Assembly (NCBI GenBank): GCA_002422395.1
Contig: DIUY01000024.1
Location: forward strand, 1 to 64,000
Source of the DNA: Methylococcaceae bacterium UBA6146
Lineage (GTDB): Bacteria; Pseudomonadota; Gammaproteobacteria; Methylococcales; Methylomonadaceae
Reading direction: 5' to 3'
DNA: 64,000 bases
Part shown: positions 52,602 to 61,124 of the stretch, piece by piece
How positions within the stretch are numbered: position 1 is the first letter of the stretch
Layout of the letters: each line of letters starts with the position of its first letter
Program-made: the position numbers and the translations under genes
Notes under the pieces: model-generated
Seen by the model: only the letters and a program-made list of their open reading frames with translations
The model's database searches: none
What the model was told of the DNA's origin: nothing

Positions 52602-52706
52602 ATGAAATTTATTGTGGTGTTGGTTGCAATCGTTGCGGTTTTGGCGTTGTTGGCTGCAATGCGTGTAAAGAAGAAAGAAGCAAGAAAAGAATCTTTTACG
52701 CGGTAG
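52602..52706 (+). CDS. Small single-helix membrane protein
   Basis: The ORF has 34 codons: a hydrophobic helix (KFIVVLVAIVAVLALLAAM) followed by a very basic tail (RVKKKEARKESFTR). An aaggg stretch lies about 8 bases before the ATG. The helix plus positive tail is the usual form of small inner membrane proteins or toxins of type I systems, but no antisense RNA signal is identified. Family unknown. Confidence 0.4.
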   Translation: MKFIVVLVAIVAVLALLAAMRVKKKEARKESFTR

Positions 52707-52852
52707 CGGGTAAAATTGAATGTTTTCTGGCTTTTAGTATGAATATTGATGTATTGAATCCGTAATCTGTTGGTGATTTTTTTATTACGGCAATGAATGC
52801 CAATAAATTATTTATTGACTTTTATTAAATGTACATTTTTTGTTTATTGCGC

Positions 52853-53281
52853 TTATTCTGGGTAATAAGATTCATCGGTTATCTGGTCGAATGTCCAAGG
52901 GCAATCAAGCGGAAAGGTGCTGATCTCCAAAGCGGTTTCCTTGGATGCGTTGATCTTGGCCAAGCGGTAAGCGTTTTTTAATATGTCAGATAATTGTGGC
53001 TTTAAGCCGGGATTATCATCAAGGACATCAACGAAATTGACACGCTGGCCCTGTATGGTCAATGTCCAACTTTTGCCCCGCCTCATTGGCTGATATTGCC
53101 ATTTAAGAAGGTGAACAAGTAAAACTGCCAAGCGGCTTTGTAATTCCCTTTTTTCACTTCGCCCCATTGTCTCAATCTCTTCGATTAAATTTTCAATATC
53201 CAAATCAGCCAACCGCCCTGCCCTTAACAAGTGGGCTTGTTCTTGTGTCCAGCCGTAAAAGTCTTGCTCATAATTAATCAC
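52853..53281 (-). CDS. DUF29 protein
   Basis: This 142-residue protein starts YEQDFYGWTQEQAHLLRAG and carries DIENLIEEIETMGRSEKREL and LLVHLLKWQYQP, the DUF29 hallmarks. DUF29 proteins are common in cyanobacteria and in mobile-rich proteobacterial regions; the function is unknown. It is helical and soluble. It lies between a small membrane ORF and a dead transposase, in an accessory patch. Confidence 0.9.
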   Translation of the reverse strand: MINYEQDFYGWTQEQAHLLRAGRLADLDIENLIEEIETMGRSEKRELQSRLAVLLVHLLKWQYQPMRRGKSWTLTIQGQRVNFVDVLDDNPGLKPQLSDILKNAYRLAKINASKETALEISTFPLDCPWTFDQITDESYYPE

Positions 53282-53393
53282 GATAACCCCTTGTAATGAT
53301 ATTTGCCTTTATTGGGTAATATTGTAACGAGAAAAAAATAAAATGTTTTTGTATTATTTTTTAACAAGTTGGCAATGGTTTTGCGGTGGCGTT

Positions 53394-54173
53394 TTATTTT
53401 ATCTTACCGGCAATGACCCCGTTGAACAGGTTACGCTGGACGCTATAATAGTTGTCTATCAAGGACATGGCGCTGAGCTTCTGGAGCTGGACATAGCCGC
53501 ATAGGGCGGCGAACAGGTGGTTCCGGATTGCGGTCTTGCTGCGCACTTGGAAATGTTCAATGTTGCAAACCTGCTTGATGGCGCGGTGGCACTGCTCAAT
53601 ATGCCAATGCCTGTCGTGCTGTTCGGTGAAGGTTTTCCGGTCAAGCGGCAAGCTGGTCGCCGTCGGGCAAGAAAACCGCATAATGGTGTGGCTGGTTTTT
53701 CAGCCAAGTCCGAAACAGTTTGACGTTGCCGAAGTCCTTGAGCCAAACCAGTAGGCCGCCGTCAGGGATGTCGAGCTTTTGGCCTTTGTCTACGGACACG
53801 GTGCGGTTGTTTATGCCCTGTGGGTGCTTTTGATGGCGGACAGCAAACCCGGCGCGTGGTTTTTCACCCGCTTCAGGTTGTCCTCGCCGCTGTACCCGCT
53901 GTCGCCGACGCTCAACGCGCCACCTTTCAGGGCAAGGAGCGGAGCGGATTCGTGGTACAAATCCTTGCCCTCGTAGCGTTCCGGTTGTAGGGAACGGTTT
54001 GCGCTATCGTGGGAGATGTCCATCACGCCTGCCAGACGGCTGCAACTGCCGTATTGGGGTTCGCCCAGCAAGAAGCTGATATACATCGGCAAGGTGCAAC
54101 GGGCGGTGCTGGGGCAGGTGATTGTCCTGATCATAAGCGGGCCTTCCGGTGGCTGATGTGTGTGGGATTTCAA
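53394..54173 (-). pseudogene. DDE transposase, broken by at least two frameshifts
   Basis: Three frames together spell most of a transposase read on the minus strand. The N-terminal part (about 54173-53811) has YISFLLGEPQYGSCSRLAG and ISHDSANRSL. A middle part (about 53825-53650) reads VDKGQKLDIPDGGLLVWLKDFG. A C-terminal part (53681-53394) reads HWHIEQCHRAIKQVCNIEHFQVR, with the catalytic glutamate region, and LFAALCGYVQLQKLS. This suits an IS701/IS4-like enzyme. It is inactive as written. No clear terminal repeats are visible. Confidence 0.75.
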
Positions 54174-54195
54174 ACTCCATATTATAACTTCGCTG

Positions 54196-54384
54196 TCAAT
54201 GCGTAACTTCTATTCTCAGAGTTGAATCCACATTTGGAGTTTCATCTGATAGTCGTAATTCCTGCGGTGTGGCTGCTTTTTGTTTTTGGGAAAGGTAAGT
54301 TCCCGTCATTATCACTGCCATGATGGCCAAGTAAGCCACCGAGGCTATACGCCTGGCTTTTTTACTGTTTTCATAACTGTTCAT
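54196..54384 (-). CDS. Small single-helix membrane protein
   Basis: The 62 residues comprise a basic N-terminus (NSYENSKKARRIA), one membrane helix (SVAYLAIMAVIMTGTYL) and a polar tail (QELRLSDETPNVDSTLRI). The transposase remnant begins 22 bases beyond its stop. There is no strong ribosome-binding site (gggaca). I do not recognise it and it may be spurious. Confidence 0.4.
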   Translation of the reverse strand: MNSYENSKKARRIASVAYLAIMAVIMTGTYLSQKQKAATPQELRLSDETPNVDSTLRIEVTH

Positions 54385-54500
54385 CGTTAATGTCCCGTAT
54401 GAAATTAGGGATGAAATAATAAATAATCAGTGGTTGGATAAAGCTAGCCTTGGGCTGTCGCAACGGTGCTTTGTGTTCGCTGGCCCTTGTGTGCAAGGCA

Positions 54501-55295
54501 TTATTTCAAATTATCCGTCACATAAGGTTCAATCAACTGGTATATGAGCTGGTGCATTTTTGGGCTACCTGCAATCACATTGCCCGACACCATATACTTA
54601 TCATTAAAAGAAAAGTCGGTGACTACGCCACCCGCTTCCTTGATTAACAAAATACCAGCGGCCATATCCCATTCCATAATGCCTATCTCCCAGAAACCAT
54701 CCAGACGTCCGGCGGCAATGTAAGCCAAATCCAGAGCGGCGGCGCCGGCACGGCGGATACCTGCACATTCGGTGGTCAAGGCGCGGAACATATTGGTGTA
54801 GGCGTCAAGATGCAAGTCGGTTTTAAAAGGAAAGCCGGTGCCGATTAACGCCCCTTTTAAGGTGGTTTGATTGGTCACTCTAAGACGGCGGTTATTTAAC
54901 ATTGCGCCGCCGCCACGTTTGGCGGTGAACAGTTCATCCCGCAGGGGGTCATAAATGACGCCGACTTCCAGTTTGCCTTTGTGTTTTAACGCAATCGAAA
55001 CCGCATATTGGGGGAAACCGTGCAGGAAGTTGGTGGTGCCGTCCAGCGGATCGATGACCCAGACGAAATCATTGCCTTCATGTTGGCCGCTTTCTTCTGC
55101 CAGAATGGCATGTTCGGGATAGGCCGTTTTGATAATGTTGATGATTTCGTGCTCTGCCATCCGGTCGACTTCACTGGCGTAATCATTTTTACCTTTTTGG
55201 TCGACGCGTAAATGACCGATATTGTCAGATGAACGAAGGATCAAGTCACCCGCGCTTCTGGCGGCGCGGACAGCGGTGTTTAACATCGGTTGCAT
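54501..55295 (-). CDS. suhB: Inositol-1-monophosphatase / ribosome-associated SuhB
   Basis: This 264-residue enzyme starts MQPMLNTAVRAARSAGDLI, as in SuhB. Metal-binding motifs are AILAEESG, WVIDPLDGTTNFLHGFPQYAVSIAL and WEIGIMEWDMAAGILLIKEAGG. It hydrolyses inositol phosphates and in enterobacteria also takes part in rRNA antitermination. It is divergent from trmJ, a gene order widespread in gammaproteobacteria. Confidence 0.95.
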   Translation of the reverse strand: MQPMLNTAVRAARSAGDLILRSSDNIGHLRVDQKGKNDYASEVDRMAEHEIINIIKTAYPEHAILAEESGQHEGNDFVWVIDPLDGTTNFLHGFPQYAVSIALKHKGKLEVGVIYDPLRDELFTAKRGGGAMLNNRRLRVTNQTTLKGALIGTGFPFKTDLHLDAYTNMFRALTTECAGIRRAGAAALDLAYIAAGRLDGFWEIGIMEWDMAAGILLIKEAGGVVTDFSFNDKYMVSGNVIAGSPKMHQLIYQLIEPYVTDNLK

Positions 55296-55368
55296 AGGCT
55301 GAATTTATAATGAGCGGATAAAACGGCATAGAATAGCAAATTTTTTGATAGACTTAGCGACTTTTTCA

Positions 55369-56121
55369 ATGAAGGATGCCGCTTTGTTATCACATATAAA
55401 AATTGTTCTGGTTGAAACCACGCATCCCGGCAATATCGGTGCTGTTGCCCGGGCAATGAAGAATATGAAAATAACGAATCTATGTCTGGTTGCACCGAAA
55501 TTTTTCCCCAACGCAGAAGCAACTTCGCGGGCTTCTGGCGCGGATGATGTGTTGGCAAGGGCGGTTGTTTGCCAAAGCTTGCCGGAAGCGATTGCAGATT
55601 GCCAGTTGGTGATTGGTGCGAGTGCGCGGTGTCGGACTATCAGCTGGCCGGAAATGACGCCTAGACAGTGCGCTGAAAAAATCGCCAACAATGAGCCGCC
55701 GCAAAAAGTCGCAATTATTTTTGGCCGCGAAAATTCGGGTCTAAAAAATCATGAGTTGGATTTATGCCACTATTTGTTACGCATTCCGTGCAACAGTGAG
55801 TACAGCTCATTAAACCTTGCGGCTGCGGTGCAGGTCGTTTGTTATGAGCTGTTTGTCGCGGCCGGTGTTCAACAAGATGTGCAAATTGGTGATAAGGGCG
55901 AATGTCCGTTGGCAACGGCGGCGCAATTGGAGTCTTTTTACACACACTTGTATCAGGCATTGAATGATATTGGTTTTATGCAGCCCGGCAAGTCCCAGTC
56001 GATTATGCGCCGTTTGCGGCGTATTTATAATCGCATCCAGTTAGATACTAAAGAACTGGACATCCTGCGCGGCATTTTGCGGATGTCCCAAGATAACCAA
56101 GGGAAAAATGGGGGAGAATAA
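55369..56121 (+). CDS. trmJ: tRNA (cytidine/uridine-2'-O-)-methyltransferase
   Basis: The protein has 250 residues from ATG 55369; it is a SPOUT knot methyltransferase that acts on position 32 of tRNAs. The start IKIVLVETTHPGNIGAVARAMKNM and the AdoMet-binding knot VAIIFGRENSGLKNHEL and RIPCNSEYSSLNLAAAVQVVCYEL are diagnostic. The closing domain has IMRRLRRIYNRIQLD. The stop overlaps cysE by one base. The frame upstream of 55369 starts with TTG and is not needed. Confidence 0.93.
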   Translation: MKDAALLSHIKIVLVETTHPGNIGAVARAMKNMKITNLCLVAPKFFPNAEATSRASGADDVLARAVVCQSLPEAIADCQLVIGASARCRTISWPEMTPRQCAEKIANNEPPQKVAIIFGRENSGLKNHELDLCHYLLRIPCNSEYSSLNLAAAVQVVCYELFVAAGVQQDVQIGDKGECPLATAAQLESFYTHLYQALNDIGFMQPGKSQSIMRRLRRIYNRIQLDTKELDILRGILRMSQDNQGKNGGE

Positions 56122-56891
56122 TGCTTGAACGGCTCAAAGAAGATATTGCATGTGTGTTTGAGCGTGACCCGGCAGCACAATCGGTGTTTGAGGTGATCAC
56201 CACCTATCCGGGTGTCCATGCGGTCATTATCCATCGCTTAAGCCATTATTGTTGGCAACATGGTTTTAAATGGCTGGCGCGGTTTATTGCCCATCTTGGC
56301 CGCTGGCTGACAGGGGTTGAAATCCATCCGGGAGCGGAGATAGGCAGGCGGTTTTTTATCGATCACGGTATGGGTGTGGTGATAGGCGAAACCGCCATTA
56401 TTGGTGATGACTGCACCTTATATCATGGCGTGACCTTGGGCGGGACAACCTGGAATAAAGGCAAGCGCCATCCGACTTTGCGCAATGGCGTCGTGGTTGG
56501 CGCCGGCGCGAAAATATTAGGGCCTATCGAAATTGGCGAGGATGCCAGGGTGGGGTCAAATTCAGTTGTTTTAAAGCCTGTTCCGGCCGGTGCGACAGTG
56601 GTCGGCATACCCGGCCATATCATTGATTCCAAAGCGAAAAAAGCAGGTGTAATGCTGGATGACATTGCCAGTAAGATGGATTTTGACCCTTACGGCTTGA
56701 AAGCGGATATGCCTGATCCGATTGCCAATGCAATTAACCGTATGCTTGAGCATATTAATTCGCTCGATAAACAGGTGGAAACCATGCAACAAGCGCTCAA
56801 TAAGGCAGGGATTAATTGCCATGAGACGCCGCTAGGCAGGTTGGATGGCTGTGAAATAAACGATAGCTATGCAACAAAATCCAAAGAATAA
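56121..56891 (+). CDS. cysE: Serine O-acetyltransferase
   Basis: This 256-residue enzyme makes O-acetylserine for cysteine synthesis. The N-terminal helical part (1-70) is followed by a left-handed beta-helix with GAEIGRRFFIDHGMGVVIGETAIIGDDCTLYHGVTLGG and an extended C-terminal tail (about 190-256) that includes a coiled coil (EHINSLDKQVETMQQAL). It overlaps trmJ and lies just before the isc genes, which supplies cysteine for sulfur transfer. Confidence 0.93.
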   Translation: MLERLKEDIACVFERDPAAQSVFEVITTYPGVHAVIIHRLSHYCWQHGFKWLARFIAHLGRWLTGVEIHPGAEIGRRFFIDHGMGVVIGETAIIGDDCTLYHGVTLGGTTWNKGKRHPTLRNGVVVGAGAKILGPIEIGEDARVGSNSVVLKPVPAGATVVGIPGHIIDSKAKKAGVMLDDIASKMDFDPYGLKADMPDPIANAINRMLEHINSLDKQVETMQQALNKAGINCHETPLGRLDGCEINDSYATKSKE

Positions 56892-56985
56892 AAATAACTC
56901 CCCCATCCGTTTAATTTAGTTTAACCCGTTTATTTTATTACGGTTTTATCGGATAAACAGGGTGGGGTATTTGCCTCTATAATAG

Positions 56986-57013
56986 TTGACTATTTTGCTG
57001 GGTTAAGTATAGT
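56986..57013 (+). promoter_or_regulatory. Probable iscR promoter with an IscR site
   Basis: TTGACT and TATAGT are spaced by 16 bases, 39 bases before the GTG of iscR. The stretch ATAGTTGACTATTTTGC lies over the -35 region and resembles the ATAxxYGACT half of type 1 IscR sites, so autorepression by [2Fe-2S]-IscR is likely. Confidence 0.5.
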
Positions 57014-57051
57014 AACCACACTATTTAACAGTATTTATCAAGGATTATTCT

Positions 57052-57543
57052 GTGCGCTTAACTACTAAAGGCCGCTATGCGGTGACAGCTATGCTGGATT
57101 TGGCGTTCCATAGCCAAGTCAAGCCTGTCACCCTAGTAGACATTGCAACCCGTCAAACTATTTCTTTATCTTATCTTGAGCAATTATTTGCCCGTTTGCG
57201 CCGTGCTGGAATGGTCAAAGGCGTGCGTGGCCCAGGTGGCGGATATACCCTGTGCGGGTCGGCTAATGACATTAACATCGCCGATATTATTATGGCGGTG
57301 GATGAGCGGGTTGATTCCACTAAATGCGGTGGTGAAGCCAATTGCCAGAAACATCAGGCCTGTTTAACCCATGATTTGTGGATGGGCTTGAGCGAGCAAA
57401 TCAGGGATTACCTAAAGGGTATAACTTTGGGGCAATTACTGGAAAAACATCATGTCCAGGGCGTTGCAAAAAGGCAAGAGCAGGATGCCGTGCGTGTTAT
57501 TGAAGTCCATCGCCACACAGAGGCCAATGCACCGGTATTATGA
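57052..57543 (+). CDS. iscR: Iron-sulfur cluster assembly regulator IscR
   Basis: This 163-residue Rrf2-family repressor starts at GTG 57052 with MRLTTKGRYAVTAML. The cluster ligands C92, C98 and C104 (in KCGGEANCQKHQAC) and H107 are at the same positions as in E. coli IscR. The helix-turn-helix is at about 28-55 (IATRQTISLSYLEQLFARLRRAG). It controls Fe-S biogenesis according to cluster supply. It overlaps iscS by four bases. Confidence 0.95.
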   Translation: MRLTTKGRYAVTAMLDLAFHSQVKPVTLVDIATRQTISLSYLEQLFARLRRAGMVKGVRGPGGGYTLCGSANDINIADIIMAVDERVDSTKCGGEANCQKHQACLTHDLWMGLSEQIRDYLKGITLGQLLEKHHVQGVAKRQEQDAVRVIEVHRHTEANAPVL

Positions 57544-58649
57544 TTTATTTGGATAATAATGCCACCACGCCCATTGATGAGCGGGTGCTGGATGCGATGT
57601 TACCCTTTCTTAAAAACTACTATGGCAACGCTTCTAGCCTATATCGTCTGGGTAGGTTGTCAAGAACTGCCATAGACATCGCCCGTGGGCAGGTTGCCGC
57701 TCTGGTCGATATCCGGTCTGAGCAAGTCATTTTTACCAGTGGCGGAACTGAAGCCAATAACTTGGCGCTGACCGCTTTGCCGCCGCAAGCCAAACTTGCT
57801 ATTTCCGCGATTGAGCATCCTTCTGTCACTGAGCCCGCGTTGCAGCTAAAAAATAAAGGGCATGGCTTAAGCATTATTGCCGTTGATAGCAGTGGCTATA
57901 TTATGCAAGAGGCGATTGACGGGCTGCTTCAATGCCCGCCAGCATTGGTTTCAATCATGCTGGCTAATAATGAAACCGGTGTTGTTCAGGATGTCGCCCG
58001 CTATGCCGGACAATTAAGGGCGCATGGTGTCAAGGTTCATACCGATGCGGTGCAGGCTTTAGCTAAAATGCCTGTATCATTTAAGCGGCTTGGTGTGCAG
58101 CTGATGTCATTGTCCAGCCATAAAATTTACGGGCCTAAAGGTTGCGGTGCGTTGGTGGTCGAGAAAGGCACCGCGATAGCTCCGGTTTTGCTCGGTGGAG
58201 GGCAGGAGCAGGAACTTAGGGCGGGGACAGAAAATGTCGCCGCTATTGTCGGTTTTGGTAAAGCCGCTGAACTTGCTAAGCTCGAACTGGACGCCCGCAC
58301 TGAATATTTGCTGAAACTAAGGTGTTTGTTGGAACAGAATCTCGAAACTATACCAGGTTTGATGTTATTTTCTAGGGACGCAAACCGCTTGCCGAATACG
58401 GTGCAGTTTGGCATTCACGGTATGGATGGGGAAATGTTGTTGATGAGGCTCGATCAAAAAAGTATCGCGGTTTCCAGTGGTTCAGCATGCGCTAGTTCTG
58501 GAGGCAAGCCCAGTCCGGTGTTAACCGCCATGGCAATGGACGAAGCGCTTGCCAAAAGCGCAATCCGTATTAGCCTTGGAAAGACCAATACGGAAGTGGA
58601 AGTCATACAATTTATTAATGTATTAAAAAGCCTGCTGTGTCAGGTATAA
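57540..58649 (+). CDS. iscS: Cysteine desulfurase (IscS/NifS type)
   Basis: This 369-residue PLP enzyme moves sulfur from cysteine to acceptor proteins. The PLP lysine is K195 in LSSHKIYGPKG and the persulfide cysteine is C317 in SSGSACASSG. It is about 35 residues shorter than E. coli IscS and carries the NifS-like SACASSGGKPSPVL loop instead of SACTSASLEPSYVL. Its C-terminus lacks the long IscU-binding tail. It overlaps iscR and precedes iscA by 10 bases. Confidence 0.9.
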   Translation: MIYLDNNATTPIDERVLDAMLPFLKNYYGNASSLYRLGRLSRTAIDIARGQVAALVDIRSEQVIFTSGGTEANNLALTALPPQAKLAISAIEHPSVTEPALQLKNKGHGLSIIAVDSSGYIMQEAIDGLLQCPPALVSIMLANNETGVVQDVARYAGQLRAHGVKVHTDAVQALAKMPVSFKRLGVQLMSLSSHKIYGPKGCGALVVEKGTAIAPVLLGGGQEQELRAGTENVAAIVGFGKAAELAKLELDARTEYLLKLRCLLEQNLETIPGLMLFSRDANRLPNTVQFGIHGMDGEMLLMRLDQKSIAVSSGSACASSGGKPSPVLTAMAMDEALAKSAIRISLGKTNTEVEVIQFINVLKSLLCQV

Positions 58650-58659
58650 AGAGGAATCT

Positions 58660-58986
58660 ATGTCTGTGACATTAACAGAAAATGCCGCCCGGCAAGTTAA
58701 AAAACAGCTTGAAAAGCGGGGCAAAGGTATTGGTTTAAAATTGGGCGTAAAGAAATCGGGTTGTTCCGGTTATGCCTATATGCTTGATTATGCCGATAAT
58801 ATTGATGAAAGTGATGCGGTTTTTGAAGGCTTTGGCGTTAAAGTCATCGTGCCGCAAAGCGCTCTCGAGTTGGTCGATGGCATAGAATTGGATTATCGTA
58901 GGGAAGGCATAAATGAAGCGTTTCAGTTTAATAACCCGAATGTGAAGGGCACATGTGGTTGTGGGGAAAGCTTTTCTGTCGCTTGA
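58660..58986 (+). CDS. iscA: Iron-sulfur cluster carrier IscA
   Basis: This 108-residue A-type carrier has the ligand cysteines C34 or so in KKSGCSGYAYML and the closing pair in GTCGCGESF. The LTENAARQVKKQLEKRGKGIGLKLGVKKSGC start is typical. It is the last gene of the short isc operon, where iscU, hscB, hscA and fdx are missing. Confidence 0.93.
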   Translation: MSVTLTENAARQVKKQLEKRGKGIGLKLGVKKSGCSGYAYMLDYADNIDESDAVFEGFGVKVIVPQSALELVDGIELDYRREGINEAFQFNNPNVKGTCGCGESFSVA

Positions 58987-59129
58987 TAATGGCAACGGCT
59001 GATGCCTAGGCTTGTTGCCGTGGTGCTACAATTTTTATCTGGCTGCATAGCCAAAACAGGTTACTGGATTGGCTATGTATTTTTGAATGGCTTTACGTTT
59101 TCTGATGAAACCGTTGTATACGTAGGTAA

Positions 59130-60401
59130 TCAGGATTCGGAAGCTGCTTTCCGTTGTTCTGTCTCGTAAATCAAGTAAGGTTCGGTTTCGCCTAGCACGA
59201 CGCTTTCATCAATGACGACTTTGCTGATATTGTCTGCTGATGGCAGCTCGTACATTGTGTTTAACAGGATGTTTTCAACAATAGTCCTAAGACCCCTGGC
59301 GCCTGTTTTTCTTTGCATTGATTTACGTGCAATTGCACCTAAAGATTCATCCCTAAATTCCAGTTCAGCGCCTTCCATTTCAAACAAATGTTTGTATTGT
59401 TTGATTAGCGCGTTTTTAGGTTCGGTCAGGATTTGCACTAAAGCTTGTTCGTCGAGTTCTTCCAAGGTGGCGACTATGGGCAGGCGGCCAACAAATTCAG
59501 GGATTAATCCGTACCTGATTAAATCTTCAGCTTCTACTTCAGCAAATAGCTGGCCTGTGTTTTTGGTCTCATCCTTGCCTTTTACTTCGGCAGAAAAACC
59601 GATGCCGCCTTTTTCTGAGCGGGCTTTGATTATTTTATCCAAGCCAGCAAACGCGCCGCCGACAATAAACAAGATGTTGGCGGTGTTGACCTGCAAGAAT
59701 TCCTGTTGTGGGTTTTTGCGGCCGCCTTGCGGTGGTACTGAGGCAATGGTGCCTTCAATCAATTTTAGCAATGCCTGCTGTACACCTTCACCGGAGACGT
59801 CGCGGGTAATCGACGGGTTGTCGGCTTTTCGGGTGATTTTGTCGATTTCGTCGATATAAACAATGCCTGTTTCGGCTTTTTCGACGTCAAAATCACATTT
59901 TTGCAGAATTTTCTGGATGATGTTTTCGACGTCTTCGCCTACATAACCCGCTTCAGTCAATGTTGTTGCATCGGCAATAGTAAAAGGCACATCCAGTAAT
60001 CGCGCTAGGGTTTCAGCCAGTAAAGTTTTGCCTGAACCGGTCGGGCCAATTAACAAAATATTACTTTTGGCCAGTTCGACTGAATCCTTTTTGGCTTTGC
60101 TGCGTAACCTTTTATAGTGGTTATAAACGGCTACGGCCAGAATTTTTTTTGCGCGCTCCTGGCCGATCACATAGCTATCGAGCTCTTCTTTTATTTCTTT
60201 AGGTTTGGGCAATTCATTGCCGCCTAATAACGAAGCGTCTTCTTGCAATTCATCTTTGATGATGTCATTACAAAGCTCCACGCATTCATCACAGACATAA
60301 ACGGATGGGCCTGCTATCAGTTTGCGCACTTCATGCTGGCTTTTGCCGCAGAAGGAGCAATAAAGCAGTTTGTCGTCATCTTTGTGTTTGTCGTTATTCA
60401 T
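59130..60401 (-). CDS. clpX: ClpXP protease ATPase subunit
   Basis: This 423-residue AAA+ unfoldase has an N-terminal zinc-binding domain (YCSFCGKSQHEV...CDECVELC), Walker A in LIGPTGSGKTLLAETLA, Walker B in GIVYIDEIDKI, the GYVGEDVE pore loop and the ClpP-binding IGF loop (GGIGFSAEV). It unfolds tagged substrates for ClpP, whose gene lies 66 bases upstream in the same operon. Confidence 0.97.
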   Translation of the reverse strand: MNNDKHKDDDKLLYCSFCGKSQHEVRKLIAGPSVYVCDECVELCNDIIKDELQEDASLLGGNELPKPKEIKEELDSYVIGQERAKKILAVAVYNHYKRLRSKAKKDSVELAKSNILLIGPTGSGKTLLAETLARLLDVPFTIADATTLTEAGYVGEDVENIIQKILQKCDFDVEKAETGIVYIDEIDKITRKADNPSITRDVSGEGVQQALLKLIEGTIASVPPQGGRKNPQQEFLQVNTANILFIVGGAFAGLDKIIKARSEKGGIGFSAEVKGKDETKNTGQLFAEVEAEDLIRYGLIPEFVGRLPIVATLEELDEQALVQILTEPKNALIKQYKHLFEMEGAELEFRDESLGAIARKSMQRKTGARGLRTIVENILLNTMYELPSADNISKVVIDESVVLGETEPYLIYETEQRKAASES

Positions 60402-60467
60402 TACTTGTCATTTCCCGCAAACATCATCAATTATGCTGGTCTGGCTTGGGTTTATCAAAATCTGGCG

Positions 60468-61115
60468 TTACAGTTCAGCAATTGCTGTCCGATTTGATAA
60501 GACCTTATCAATAAGCCCGTAACTTACCGCATCATCGGAGCTTAAAAAGTTATCCCTATCAGTGTCTTGCTGAATTTTTTCTATGGGCTGCCCTGTGTGA
60601 TAGGCCAAGACTTTATTAAGCTTGTCTCGGATTAACAGGATTTCTCTGGCATGAATGTCAATGTCAGACGCCTGTCCCTGATAACCGCCTAGCGGTTGGT
60701 GGATCATCATTCTTGAATGTGGCAGGCAATACCGTTTGCCTTTAGTGCCGCCCGTCAGGAGCAATGCGCCCATGCTGGCCGCTTGGCCGATACACATGGT
60801 GCTGACATCTGGTTTGATGAATTGCATGGTGTCATAGATTGACATGCCGGCAGTCACCGAACCACCAGGGGAATTGATGTACAGATGTATGTCTTTATCA
60901 GGGTTTTCTGATTCTAGAAACAACAACTGGGCGACCACCAAGTTAGCCATGTAATCTTCAACTTGGCCGACTAGAAAAATAACCCGCTCTTTTAATAGCC
61001 GCGAGTAAATATCGAAAGAACGCTCGCCTCTGGCGGTTTGTTCAATAACGATAGGCACTAACCCGCCGGCCGCTTGTGGTGCTATCGACTGGTTTATTAT
61101 CTGTGATTTATACAT
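60468..61115 (-). CDS. clpP: ATP-dependent Clp protease proteolytic subunit
   Basis: This 215-residue serine peptidase has the nucleophile serine in GQAASMGALLLTGGTKGKRYCLP and the catalytic histidine in RMMIHQPLGGYQGQASD. It starts 9 bases after tig ends, the standard tig-clpP-clpX order. The short N-terminal propeptide (MYKSQIINQSIAPQAAGG) fits the family. Length and frame are normal. Confidence 0.97.
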   Translation of the reverse strand: MYKSQIINQSIAPQAAGGLVPIVIEQTARGERSFDIYSRLLKERVIFLVGQVEDYMANLVVAQLLFLESENPDKDIHLYINSPGGSVTAGMSIYDTMQFIKPDVSTMCIGQAASMGALLLTGGTKGKRYCLPHSRMMIHQPLGGYQGQASDIDIHAREILLIRDKLNKVLAYHTGQPIEKIQQDTDRDNFLSSDDAVSYGLIDKVLSNRTAIAEL

Positions 61116-61124
61116 TGCAGCCCC

